Position numbers and translations under genes: made by a program. Positions 1 through 8,182 of a stretch of 64,000 nt of DNA are shown piece after piece (position 1 is the first letter of the stretch; each line of letters begins with the position of its first letter). The notes under the pieces were generated by a model, which ran no database searches, was not told the origin of the DNA, and saw only the letters and a program-made list of their open reading frames with translations. Source of the stretch: Deltaproteobacteria bacterium (GTDB taxonomy: Bacteria; Desulfobacterota; DSM-4660; Desulfatiglandales; Desulfatiglandaceae); the NCBI GenBank assembly GCA_021737785.1, contig JAIPDI010000004.1:62001-126000 (forward strand), written 5' to 3'.

Positions 1-21
1 TTCATTTTTAGGAGATAATGG

Positions 22-819
22 ATGCGCGTTTTTATAGGCTTTGATGATACGGACGTGATAGGCGCCGATCGCGGCACCGGCAAACTGGCGCGGTGGTTTG
101 AAAGGGAACTCCCGGAGGGATGCAGTTTGTGGGGCGTGGTGCGCCAGCAGCTTCTCGTCCATGACGGAATACCTTATACCTCACACAACAGCTCCGCATG
201 CGTGGTTGTCAATATGCCGGATAGGTCGCTCCTGGAGCAGCTCACGGCCAGGGCGATCGCGCATGTAAAACGATATTCTTTTGACGGGAGCGATCCCGGG
301 GTATGCGTGGCGTGCGAAGACCATTCAACGCTGCCGGAACTAATGGACTTCGGTCGCAGCTGCACCAGACGGGTGGTCAGCCAGAAGGAGGCCCTGCGGG
401 CCGCGTCAGGGGTGCATCTTTCCGGGCACGGAGGAACGGATGACGGGATTATCGGGGCGACTGCCGCGGTGGGACTCACCGCCTCCGGCTGGAGCGGCCG
501 CCTGATAGAATTTAACGGGCTTCGCAACTTCCCGGATGTCGTGCCCGTGGCCGATCTGGAGCGCTCGGATATCCTGGTGGTCTCCCTTGACAGAAACGCC
601 CAGGTCCCGGCCCCGGAAGACCTGGTTCATACCAAGGGATGGCTTCGGCCAAGACTCTGGGGCAACAGGGCCGTTATCAGCGTAAAGGTTATTGCCAATG
701 GCATCTGGGAGTCGTTGGGAGAGAAACGAAAGAAAACAGACCATAAGCAGGAAATTGTCATTGGGGATGAACTGCCGGTCAGGTATCCGACCGTTGCACT
801 TGGCGAAACTGGGCTATGA
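22..819 (+). CDS. TiaS-like (tRNA-Ile2 agmatinylcytidine synthase-related) protein
   Basis: 265 aa, starting at an ATG behind AGGAGA. The N-terminus FIGFDDTD, the HNSSACVVV stretch (about residues 55-63) and the glycine-rich GTDDGIIGATAAVGL segment (about 138-152) resemble the N-terminal half of archaeal TiaS. That enzyme attaches agmatine to C34 of tRNA-Ile2. The protein lacks the C-terminal OB-fold and zinc regions of full TiaS, so it is a stand-alone homologue of unknown substrate. Bacteria normally use TilS for this modification, so the same reaction should not be assumed. Its 3' end overlaps the convergent padR gene by 41 bp. Confidence 0.6.
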   Translation: MRVFIGFDDTDVIGADRGTGKLARWFERELPEGCSLWGVVRQQLLVHDGIPYTSHNSSACVVVNMPDRSLLEQLTARAIAHVKRYSFDGSDPGVCVACEDHSTLPELMDFGRSCTRRVVSQKEALRAASGVHLSGHGGTDDGIIGATAAVGLTASGWSGRLIEFNGLRNFPDVVPVADLERSDILVVSLDRNAQVPAPEDLVHTKGWLRPRLWGNRAVISVKVIANGIWESLGEKRKKTDHKQEIVIGDELPVRYPTVALGETGL

Positions 820-1171
820 ACTGCCTGAGATTTTCCGCCTGACGCTCCATGTAGTGGGTCCATAGGACCAAGACCTCTTCCCCTTCGGGGGTTACATGAT
901 ACACCCGTTTGGCCGGACCGGTTCCCTCGGTCTGCCATTCGGAAGCAACCAACCCCTCTTCCTCCATCTGGCGCAGGTGGCGGTAGATCATGCCTGGCGG
1001 CGCATGCCCCTCCACGAATCCGAACCGCTGAATCTCCTGAATGAGCTCATATCCATAAGACGGTTTCATGTAAAGCCCCAACAAGATGGAAGGCTGAATA
1101 TAGCGCTCCTGTTTCCCGTGGGAGACCCGAGAGGGCCTTTTCTCTGAGAGGCCTATTTTTTTTGTTGACAT
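779..1171 (-). CDS. PadR family transcriptional regulator
   Basis: 130 aa. A winged-helix PadR domain covers about residues 25-100: ILLGLYMKPSYGYELIQEI, then GMIYRHLRQMEEEGLV, then the wing KRVYHVTPEGEEVL. The C-terminal helix after residue 105 is the usual short dimerisation helix of the small PadR subfamily. PadR proteins bind DNA as dimers and repress a neighbouring gene until a ligand binds. It diverges from the 71-aa gene at 1260 with an 88-bp spacer. A promoter for that gene begins at the padR start codon, so repression of both is likely (inference). No ligand can be named. Confidence 0.9.
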   Translation of the reverse strand: MSTKKIGLSEKRPSRVSHGKQERYIQPSILLGLYMKPSYGYELIQEIQRFGFVEGHAPPGMIYRHLRQMEEEGLVASEWQTEGTGPAKRVYHVTPEGEEVLVLWTHYMERQAENLRQFIAQFRQVQRSDT

Positions 1172-1193
1172 ATATGCTTCAAGGATATAGGTT
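1165..1193 (+). promoter_or_regulatory. Putative sigma-70 promoter for the 71-aa gene, overlapping the padR start
   Basis: TTGACA at 1165-1170 is followed by AT-rich -10 candidates around 1186-1193 (TATAGG with a 15-bp spacer, or TAGGTT with 17 bp). It lies about 70 bp before the start at 1260 and touches the first codon of the divergent padR. The -35 is perfect and the -10 weak. Confidence 0.45.
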
Positions 1194-1259
1194 CAAAAAA
1201 ACAAATCCACCTTTGATCAAGTTTTCATGCAAAGCGTCACAACGAGAAAGGAGGCGGCC

Positions 1260-1475
1260 ATGGGCGGTAAAATCTTTGTCCGTGAAAGACGGAAAATTGA
1301 ACAGGGTGAAAAAAAGCCCCGTTTCAGGGTGTTGGGGGTCAGCGGCATTGACCTCAAGATTTATGTGAAGCATATGCGCAACAAAGAATTGGCCCAACTG
1401 GCCGAGGCTACCGGTGCCGAGATTGTCTATTTGAAGGCCGGGAAAGAAAAAAAGGGCGAAGGGGCAGCGGCCTGA
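1260..1475 (+). CDS. Small conserved-looking hypothetical protein (71 aa)
   Basis: Start ATG at 1260 is chosen over an upstream ATG because it follows AAAGGAGG at ideal spacing. The protein is basic at the N-terminus (GGKIFVRERRKIEQGEKKPR) with a compact core: FRVLGVSGIDLKIYVKH, then RNKELAQLAEATGAEIVYL. The tail is Lys/Ala-rich. There is no signal peptide or membrane segment. I do not recognise the family. The core could be a small beta-alpha-beta fold. Facing a PadR regulator suggests that PadR controls it. Confidence 0.7.
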   Translation: MGGKIFVRERRKIEQGEKKPRFRVLGVSGIDLKIYVKHMRNKELAQLAEATGAEIVYLKAGKEKKGEGAAA

Positions 1476-1729
1476 AAAAATCGCGCATGAGTGGATGTGA
1501 GATCGGGAGGGATCGGCGCATGTCAGTGCCGCTCCACCCGTCTGACATCCAATGCAGGAATCCCTTCCTGATCAACATCTCAAATCCAATCCCCATTCCT
1601 ACCGGACCACCGCTTCACCATACACCATAAACGCCACGACTGCACGGAATTGAAACAAGGGCCGCGCAGCCACACCACGAAATTTCCTTTAACTCCAACA
1701 TGAAATGAACTACAATTTATAAGGATACG

Positions 1730-1778
1730 GGCTCGGGCCGGTCACCCTTTGGCCGGAGCCCCATGATCAGCCATGGGG
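1730..1778 (+). promoter_or_regulatory. Leader with two mutually exclusive hairpins upstream of the ECF operon
   Basis: GGGCTC (1730-1735) and GGCC (1737-1740) pair with GGCC (1751-1754) and GAGCCC (1756-1761) around a 10-nt loop. A second hairpin pairs CCCCATG (1759-1765) with CATGGGG (1772-1778). Bases 1759-1761 are shared, so both cannot form at once. ECF operons are often under riboswitch control, but I could not match the consensus of the cobalamin, THF, TPP, Moco or preQ1 classes. Start of transcription is unknown. Confidence 0.35.
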
Positions 1779-1946
1779 TCGCATGAGCCTGAATGCCTGC
1801 CGCAGAGAACAGCCCGTCGCGATTTTATCAGGATACTGTTCAACTGTGCGTCATCCCCACAGAAATCCTTTTTCCAATACTTGGGATCATATGAGCAAAG
1901 GCAACGACGTGTCAAGCATGAAGCACCTGGATCCGAAGACAGGCCC

Positions 1947-3329
1947 ATGAGGATGCAACCTGTCTTGGAGGTCAAGGACTACGGCTATTATTATCCGGGG
2001 GCAGAGGCGCCTGCCCTGGAGGGCGTATCGCTCGCCGTGGGCCTGGGCGAATGCGTCTGCCTGAACGGCCCTTCCGGTTCAGGGAAAACCACCCTCCTTT
2101 TGGCAGTCAAGGGCCTCCTGAAGGGAGGACGTGTTTCAGGTTCCATACAGATAGCCGGGTCGGGGCCGGGCTCGTCCCGCGGCATGGTCTTTCAAAATGC
2201 CGAGACCCAGATCCTCTGTACCACAGTGGAGGATGAGGCCGCCTTTGGTCCTGAAAACCAGGGCCGTGCCCCAGAGGATATCCAACGGAGCGTGAAGGAG
2301 AGTCTGGAGCTGGTGGGCCTCTCCGGATTTGAAACGCGAAATGTGGAACACCTCTCAGCCGGTGAGAAGCACCGTCTTGCCGTCGCTTCCGTCCTCTCCA
2401 TGTCGCCCAGGTTTCTCCTCCTGGACGAACCGACCGCCCAGCTGGACCCGCCCGGAAAGGAGAGGCTGGTCAGGATCTTGAAGAGGTTGAAAGATGAGGG
2501 GCACACCCTGCTGATCGCAGATCACGACCTGGCCCCCTTTTGCGAACTGGCCGACCGGTTTATCCTCATGGAACGGGGCCGCCTGCGGGAGACCCTAAAT
2601 GAAATGCCTCCCATCGTACCGGTGCCCCCCCCGGGTCAAGGCCGTGGCGACAGATCTTCCGCACTCGGGGCCGGACCTTTGTTGATCCACGTAAAAGACC
2701 TCCACCTGGCCGGGGCCGACGGCCATCCGCTGTTTCGCGGTCTTGACCTGAAGATCTGTCAAGGCGCCCTCGTGCATGTCTTGGGGGAGAACGGTGCGGG
2801 AAAATCGACCCTGTTACAATCAATAGCCGGGCTGACACAGGCTGATTCAGGGATGATTCACATCTCCGGCATTACCAAATTAAGGCCCGAAGCCCTCCTG
2901 GGAAAGGTGGGGTTCATGTTCCAGAATCCGGAACGTCAACTCTTTGAAGAGACGGTTTACGCGGAGGTGGGATTTTCAGTCAAGCGGCTGGGGCTTCCCC
3001 CCCGTGTGGTTCATGAACGCGTCCTGGAGGCCCTTGCCCTCTGTGAGGCAGGCCACTTGAGCGCCCGGTCCCCCCTTACCTTGAGTTTCGGGGAGCAGCA
3101 CCGCGTTGCAATGGCATCGGCCATTGCTCCGCAACCCGCCGTCCTGTTGTTGGATGAACCCTTTGCCGGGCTTGACTTCGGACAGCGCGGGCGTATTTTA
3201 AGGATATTGTCACGGCTCAGAAAGGAGCGTCATACCACGATTCTGATCGCATCCCATGAATATCTGCCGGATGGGGGCTGGGCAGACCAGACGCTGAGGT
3301 TGAAGGATGGAAAAATCGGCGCCCTCTGA
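1947..3329 (+). CDS. ECF transporter energy-coupling ATPase, two ABC domains fused
   Basis: 460 aa from the ATG at 1947; an upstream in-frame ATG at 1773 would add 58 residues unlike the family. Two full ATPase domains lie in tandem. Domain 1 has Walker A GPSGSGKTT, signature LSAGEKHR and Walker B LLLDEP. Domain 2, from about residue 245, has GENGAGKST, LSFGEQHR and LLLDEP followed by FAGLDFG. It corresponds to EcfA1 and EcfA2 in one chain and powers vitamin or metal uptake with EcfT and an S component. It overlaps the next gene by 23 bp. Confidence 0.93.
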   Translation: MRMQPVLEVKDYGYYYPGAEAPALEGVSLAVGLGECVCLNGPSGSGKTTLLLAVKGLLKGGRVSGSIQIAGSGPGSSRGMVFQNAETQILCTTVEDEAAFGPENQGRAPEDIQRSVKESLELVGLSGFETRNVEHLSAGEKHRLAVASVLSMSPRFLLLDEPTAQLDPPGKERLVRILKRLKDEGHTLLIADHDLAPFCELADRFILMERGRLRETLNEMPPIVPVPPPGQGRGDRSSALGAGPLLIHVKDLHLAGADGHPLFRGLDLKICQGALVHVLGENGAGKSTLLQSIAGLTQADSGMIHISGITKLRPEALLGKVGFMFQNPERQLFEETVYAEVGFSVKRLGLPPRVVHERVLEALALCEAGHLSARSPLTLSFGEQHRVAMASAIAPQPAVLLLDEPFAGLDFGQRGRILRILSRLRKERHTTILIASHEYLPDGGWADQTLRLKDGKIGAL

Positions 3330-3984
3330 ACGCAAAAAAGGCCGGCCGAAGGGAGGATATGCCTTCCAGTACTGCGCAAACGACTCCCCTGTACACCGGT
3401 TGGGGGCGGGCTGGAAACTGGCCCTGTGCGGGGCCCTGGGGGCACTGGCCGTCGCGGCGAGGGTCCCATGGGCCCTGGGCGCCCTGTTGGCAGTCAATCT
3501 GGTGTACTACTTTGCTGCGGGTTTGGGCCTCAGGGACTTCTGGCGGGACATCCGCATCTTTCTGATCCAGACGGCGATTATCGTCATCCTCTATGTGGTG
3601 AAATACGGCCCGGCAGAAGGACTCTGGCCGGGGATTCGAACCGGCGTCCAGATCCTCCTCTTATTCTTGCCGGGGGTGGTGTTTGTTCGGACCACCCAGG
3701 GATCTCAGATGATGCGAAGCCTGAAGCGGATCCTGCCGGAATGGCTTTCATTTGTCCTCTTCACCAGTTTTCGTTTTCTCCCGTTCTTTGCCCGCGAATT
3801 CCGCGAAATCGCCATGGCCCAGCGGCTTCGAGGGGCGCCCATCGCCCCGCGCCAGGTATGGAAACCGAAACATTGGAAAGACCTCTTTAACTGTCTCATG
3901 ATTCCACTGATGGTCAGAGCGCTCAAGACCGCCAAGGAAGCAGCCCTCTCCGCTGAAGCGAGGGGTTTTGGAGAACGCCGGTGA
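3307..3984 (+). CDS. ECF transporter transmembrane component EcfT (CbiQ family)
   Basis: 225 aa with four or five membrane segments: about residues 35-65, 80-97, 105-122 and 140-160. The cytoplasmic coupling region carries both EcfT signatures, AMAQRLRGAP (about residue 172) and SAEARGFG at the C-terminus. These dock into the two ATPase domains. It begins inside the end of the ATPase gene and its last codons overlap the S-component gene by 4 bp, so the three are translationally coupled. Confidence 0.92.
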   Translation: MEKSAPSERKKGRPKGGYAFQYCANDSPVHRLGAGWKLALCGALGALAVAARVPWALGALLAVNLVYYFAAGLGLRDFWRDIRIFLIQTAIIVILYVVKYGPAEGLWPGIRTGVQILLLFLPGVVFVRTTQGSQMMRSLKRILPEWLSFVLFTSFRFLPFFAREFREIAMAQRLRGAPIAPRQVWKPKHWKDLFNCLMIPLMVRALKTAKEAALSAEARGFGERR

Positions 3985-4523
3985 TGCCCATGAAGAAACA
4001 ATTTACCCTTCAGGAGGCCATCTGTCTCGGGTTCTGCGCCAGTTTTATCGTCATTACCCGCGCGGGGCTGCGCCTTCATTTGAATATTCCGGGCCACGCC
4101 ATGTTCTTCACCGTATTTTTCCTCATTCTTGCCAGGGGGTGCGTTCCCAGGATGGGTGCCGCCACCCTGGCGGGGCTGGTGGCAGGATTGCTGTCCATGC
4201 TCCTGGGAATGGGAAAAGGTGGACCGCTGATCCTCCTCAAGTTCGTCGTGCCCGGGCTGATTGTCGATTTAGGGGGGATCTTCTATCCAGGATTTCCGGG
4301 GAGCTATCTGGCCTGCGCCCTCATCGGGGCCAGCGCCTCGGCAAGCCGTTTCCTCACCATTGTCGTCGTCGAATGGGTGATTGGGATGGAGTGGTCCCTG
4401 ATCCTGCAGCATGCGGCCCTCTCGTCGACCTTCGGTGTTCTGTTCGGCGCCGCGGGTTCACTGATGGCGCCGCCGGTCGTCCGCAGACTGAAGGGAAGCG
4501 GGCTGATTACCCGGGGCCCGTGA
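3981..4523 (+). CDS. ECF transporter substrate-binding S component, substrate unknown
   Basis: 180 aa, hydrophobic, about six membrane helices, small and Gly/Ala-rich, with LRLHLNIPGHAMFF near residue 30 and MLLGMGKGGPLILLKF near residue 75. This layout is typical of S components, the part that binds the vitamin or metal in the membrane. Position directly behind EcfA-EcfT supports this. I cannot assign BioY, ThiT, RibU, FolT or CbiM from the sequence. A fragment of similar DNA recurs at 9437-9475. Confidence 0.82.
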   Translation: MMPMKKQFTLQEAICLGFCASFIVITRAGLRLHLNIPGHAMFFTVFFLILARGCVPRMGAATLAGLVAGLLSMLLGMGKGGPLILLKFVVPGLIVDLGGIFYPGFPGSYLACALIGASASASRFLTIVVVEWVIGMEWSLILQHAALSSTFGVLFGAAGSLMAPPVVRRLKGSGLITRGP

Positions 4524-4804
4524 ACCGGAACGCCCTGATTCCCCTTCGCATATCAGATTCTCCCGACATACCTTCTCAAAGGAGGGCCCTCCTGGATACG
4601 ACGTATGATGCCCCCATTCCGCCGCCTCTCCTTCCTTTTCAAGACCACAAAAAAGAATCTGCCCTGACATCGGTGACAGCATTTCCCTGCTGATATTTGA
4701 TAGATCTTCCGATAAGGCGACGCGAAGGTCAACGTCTGGAGAGTAGGCGGCGGTTGTATCTTTTTGTGCCAAGGATTTCAGTAAGGAGTTTGAGGAAGAA
4801 TACT

Positions 4805-5023
4805 TCAGGCGGCCTTTTCCAAGGGGAGATTTTCAATGGTTATGTTCATCAAATCCCGCGATGTCAATTTTTTGCTCGCATCCAGGATTTCGATACCCGC
4901 TACATGCCGCTTTTTATCCAGATCGATGGAGATGCCCTCTTCAACATCGATGTTATCCTCAACATATACATCTCGTAACTGGATATACAGTGCGTCGGCC
5001 TCTCTATCGTACTCAATGCGCAT
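4805..5023 (-). CDS. DUF2283 domain protein
   Basis: 72 aa. It opens with MRIEYDREADALYIQL, the DUF2283 hallmark, then GISIDLDKKRHVAGIEILDASK. Proteins of this family are small, soluble and of unknown function. They are usually encoded just after a DUF4258 protein, and the pair has been suggested to act like a toxin-antitoxin module. Here the DUF4258 gene ends 2 bp upstream. Confidence 0.85.
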   Translation of the reverse strand: MRIEYDREADALYIQLRDVYVEDNIDVEEGISIDLDKKRHVAGIEILDASKKLTSRDLMNITIENLPLEKAA

Positions 5024-5025
5024 GC

Positions 5026-5196
5026 TTAGGTAACCCTCAGATATTTATCTGAAAACTTCTTCCACACATTCCTTCGGCCTTCGAGGGCAGGCTCCTCAAA
5101 ATCAGGAGAAGCAATCGCGGATGCCACATCGGCTTTTGCAATCCTACGCCACCGCATTCTGTTTCTTGCGTGCCGGGTATATGTGACGGGTTTCAT
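5026..5196 (-). CDS. DUF4258 domain protein, C-terminally short
   Basis: 56 codons from ATG at 5194-5196 to TAA at 5026-5028. MKPVTYTRHARNRMRWRRIA followed by KADVASAIASP matches the start of DUF4258 (aromatic-x-RHAxxRMxxRxI, then DV and the P after the helix). Family members run about 70-90 residues and end with a beta strand after LRVTY. This one stops at YLRVT, so the last strand is missing. It is either truncated or a minimal form. It is encoded 2 bp before the DUF2283 gene, the usual partner. Confidence 0.65.
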   Translation of the reverse strand: MKPVTYTRHARNRMRWRRIAKADVASAIASPDFEEPALEGRRNVWKKFSDKYLRVT

Positions 5197-5210
5197 TCAC
5201 AACCATGTTA

Positions 5211-5390
5211 TCAGGTCTTATGGCCGGTGAGCAACAGGAAAGTGTTTACATTTTCTGCCAGTTTAGCCAATCGGGCGATAAAATCGTTCCGGTCGATGTT
5301 GTTGAAGAATATCGTTTGTTTCATTGCCTCGATCCATCACGTGGTGCATAACGCCCGGCGCGCATCCCATCGTGCTAATCTCACCATAAA
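5211..5390 (-). pseudogene. Relic of a REP-associated tyrosine transposase (RAYT/IS200-like)
   Basis: In one frame the minus strand reads GVMHHVMDRGNETNDIL, the family's N-terminal YHVxxRGN motif region. After a frameshift it continues DRNDFIARLAKLAENVNTF and stops at 5211-5213. Both pieces align with consecutive parts of RAYT proteins (H-V-x-x-R-G-N, then D-R-x-x-F-x-x-R-L-x-x-L). The catalytic HUH and Tyr regions are absent, so only about 60 residues of an approximately 200-residue transposase remain. Confidence 0.6.
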
Positions 5391-6216
5391 AGGATACGCT
5401 CATGTTCCCATATATAACCATCACCTTCTGCGCCAGCATCCCCCACTTCCCATTCCCAACCCATACACCTTCCCGAGAAAGGATATCACAACCATCGGGC
5501 TGGGAGAAAACGTTTGGGATATCCATTCTGGCCAGAAAGACGTCTCTAGCCATTAGAAGGAAATTACAGGCGCCTGGGACCGCCAGCGAGTACGTGGCTT
5601 TATCTGTACCTGTCAATAACGGCATATATCGCAATCATATGTCCGTGCTCAGGATATCCCGAGATTTTGTTTGGTCTGCCTGAATAATCGGGCTACTCAG
5701 GGAAACTGGAGGGGAGGTGGCGACCGGCAAAGCCTGGACACCATGAAACTTGGAATCTCCAAATGCAGGCCAATCCTGCAGCGGATGGCCGATATTACCC
5801 TTTGGGCATAATCCCTCTATTCCTGTTCAATATTAACAACCGATCCCTCTTCTGCATGAAACCCGCTCTGCAAAGTCACAATTGGCGCCCTGAACGTAAC
5901 CGTGGCCCCGCTTTGCACAGCAACGCCGGCTCCGATCGCGATGGATGCCTTGCTTACGCATTCGCACAGAGTGCGTGAATAAATTATGTAAACTTGTAAA
6001 CTCAGTTTCTTGGTTGATCAAACTCGGCGCTTCGGCGGTCAGCGGCAGGGCTGACATCTGACCCCTGGGTAAGGGGTGGTGATGGGGGAGTGAGATTACG
6101 CACATCAATTCATAATGTGGTCTTTGCCGACGCAGACCGGATAGTCAGTAGTCGAGGAGCAGCCTACCTGGCCGGTACAAGCCGTTCTGTCGGGACGGGG
6201 TGGCATTGATCTCCGC
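5391..6216. other. Non-coding stretch with relics
   Basis: No intact gene. Apart from the surface-protein tail at 5817-5955, I see only degenerate sequence and no promoter or RNA gene I can support. An inverted-repeat search by eye found nothing strong. Confidence 0.5.
5817..5955 (-). pseudogene. C-terminal fragment of a 3-coathanger-stack / beta-helix surface protein
   Basis: The minus strand reads SIAIGAGVAVQSGATVTFRA, then PIVTLQSGFHAEEGSV, ending VNIEQE and TAG at 5817-5819. The repeat ITxxxGFTVQSGATVTFRAxxxIxLxPGFHAExGS is characteristic of the C-terminal rungs of bacterial exported proteins. Only about 45 residues remain and no start is visible, so this is the stump of a deleted gene. 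Confidence 0.5.
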
Positions 6217-7425
6217 TTACCGGCCGGCCATATACGATGCGATCCGGTCGATGACGTTCTGTTCAAGGTTGAAGAAAAAGAAAGCATAATCGTAGTTGTG
6301 ATACCAACCCGGGAGCGTATTGTAAGGTTTATTCAGGTTTTGGTAGTACCCTGGCGACGGCAAAGTGTTTGGGTCGATCACTAAGGCGCCGTGATTGTTT
6401 TGGGCACCGGTGTAGCCGACAATCACTATGGCGTCGACCTCTGTGCCGCCAATGAGACATTTTTCCCAATCGGGCTCGATTTGGCCTGGAACCTGGCTAC
6501 CGGGGGGAGGCCCCAATTGGGGCTTTACCGGCGGCGGCTGGAACTTGTAGAAGACCGCCCCGAGATTGGCCGTGGCAGGGGCGGCGGCGGGCTCTGTTTC
6601 ATTCGGAGGGGTTGCAACCCAAGTCAGCGGATTGACGCTGTACGCGTTCGCTTGCACGATTCCGGTCGGAAAAGGGGTCGTTTGTGAAAAATCACCGGGA
6701 TTTTGCTGCGTGTTGTATGTGACGATGCATCCGGTTTGCTCCTTGCTGTCGCAGATACCGAGCAGAGACAGGTCAGGGTAGTTTGTCATATCATCGGCGG
6801 TGACTGACCAGCCGATCACGTAGGCGGCGACCAGAAGCCTGCGGAGTTCCGGATCCGAGAACCGCCGCTCCAAAAGCATAAGCAGCAGGTTGGAGCCCTG
6901 ACTGTGGCCCGCGAGAATAAACGGGCGCGGTCGTCCATTGGCGTCTTTGTTGTATTGAGCCAGATAGTAATCGAATGCGTTCTCGACATCCTCGTATGCG
7001 ATTTCCAAGGCCGTGTTTGCGGCATCGCTGTTTTCCGGTTGTGTTTTCCAGAGCAGGGCTTCGAGAACGTTGGGGCCTGCCGCCTGCCGGTAAAAGGGTG
7101 CGTACAAATTGACGCCCGCTTTGTAAAAGACGCTTGCTTTGGATTCGACCTGAGCCTGAATTGCGGGATCGGATTGGGCCTGCTCAATGGTCTGGTTCCA
7201 AGCCGCGGAATATACATGGTCATCGCTATCCAGATTGGGGAAGTAGGTTGTGGGATACAGAAAGAATACATCCACCGGTTGCGACGCACTCTCCGGGAGA
7301 GTCTGCCAGTTGCTCGAAAGAGAATACTTGTTGGCGTCGCTGGCGTGGTTATCGTTGCAGGCAACACACAGAGTGAGCCCGGCAAGCATACTTATCAATG
7401 CCAAACAGATTTTCACCGTCTTCAC
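6217..7425 (-). CDS. DUF3089 alpha/beta-hydrolase-like lipoprotein
   Basis: 402 aa from the GTG at 7423-7425, chosen because GGAG lies 8 bp upstream and the chain then opens with a signal sequence (KTVKICLALISMLAGLTLC) ending at a probable lipidated Cys. The body matches DUF3089: VDVFFLYPTTYF near residue 50 and the nucleophile elbow GHSQGS near residue 175 (Ser nucleophile). A late Asp/His-containing region follows. Members are predicted secreted esterases with no established substrate. The gene stands alone between relics. Confidence 0.8.
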   Translation of the reverse strand: MKTVKICLALISMLAGLTLCVACNDNHASDANKYSLSSNWQTLPESASQPVDVFFLYPTTYFPNLDSDDHVYSAAWNQTIEQAQSDPAIQAQVESKASVFYKAGVNLYAPFYRQAAGPNVLEALLWKTQPENSDAANTALEIAYEDVENAFDYYLAQYNKDANGRPRPFILAGHSQGSNLLLMLLERRFSDPELRRLLVAAYVIGWSVTADDMTNYPDLSLLGICDSKEQTGCIVTYNTQQNPGDFSQTTPFPTGIVQANAYSVNPLTWVATPPNETEPAAAPATANLGAVFYKFQPPPVKPQLGPPPGSQVPGQIEPDWEKCLIGGTEVDAIVIVGYTGAQNNHGALVIDPNTLPSPGYYQNLNKPYNTLPGWYHNYDYAFFFFNLEQNVIDRIASYMAGR

Positions 7426-8182
7426 TTTTGATTCTCCATCTTGTTGGGGGGACGTCCGGGACGTAGTTGAGTTTGGTGAATTAGTCGTGCTGCTGACACA
7501 CCTCTTCGCCAATAGGCAATGCTGAGGGCCACAGAATACAAAACCCTGTTCTCCATGTGTATGGGCCAACGGGGTTTAAAGGCACATAAATTATGTTGCA
7601 TCCTCTTTCCCTTGCGTGCCTGCATTGGCACGGCTTTGATCCGATCCCGTTGGGCCTATGCGTTATTCCCGACGTCACGTTATCGGTAAAGGGCATCGCC
7701 TCGGATCGGCCCGGCCAAGGGTTTAAAGAAGATAAACAGCGCACATGTTGCGCTGAAAAGACTGCATACATCTCACTGCCCCCAAAAGTCAAGACAAAGC
7801 ATTTTTCGGTTGAAGATACTGGTGGCCTGGGCAAGGGATATGGGAATCGGTTCCGATTGACAAGAATCTGGAATATCGAGATATGTTTCGGAAAGCTCAC
7901 AGCTCTCAGAGCACCAAAAACCGTTGATATGCCTACGGTTCCTTCCTGAGAACATTGCATCGAATCCTAAAGATGCCTCCCTCAATCTACCCCATCCTAT
8001 ATCTCAAAACCCCAAATATGGTCAAGCTCAAAAAGCCTGTGATATCCATCGGCCGGGTGGGTGGTTAAAAGCGACTGGAAGGGATTTTGATGTGAAGAAT
8101 TGGGCTTCGTGAGCCACAGGAGCTACCAGCTCGCCCTAATAAACAGCACCCATCCGATCTGCTCCTGCGGCAGATTGGTTTC
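7426..8182. other. 757-bp stretch with no recognisable gene
   Basis: Open frames exist on both strands, but none gives a recognisable protein, a good start or family-like composition. I see no RNA gene, CRISPR or strong terminator. It lies between a lipoprotein gene and a decayed restriction-modification gene and is probably eroded DNA. Confidence 0.5.

Noticed and set aside
1476-1946. Cobalamin, THF or Moco riboswitch before the ECF genes
   Set aside because: None of the conserved boxes of these classes could be found by eye; only unassigned hairpins remain.
3968-4693. 241-codon frame overlapping the ECF S-component gene
   Set aside because: It is a shadow frame with poor composition, and the membrane protein in the other frame is clear and operon-coupled.
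7481-7960. 159-codon minus-strand frame in the 7.4-8.2 kb gap
   Set aside because: No start context, no family resemblance and irregular composition.
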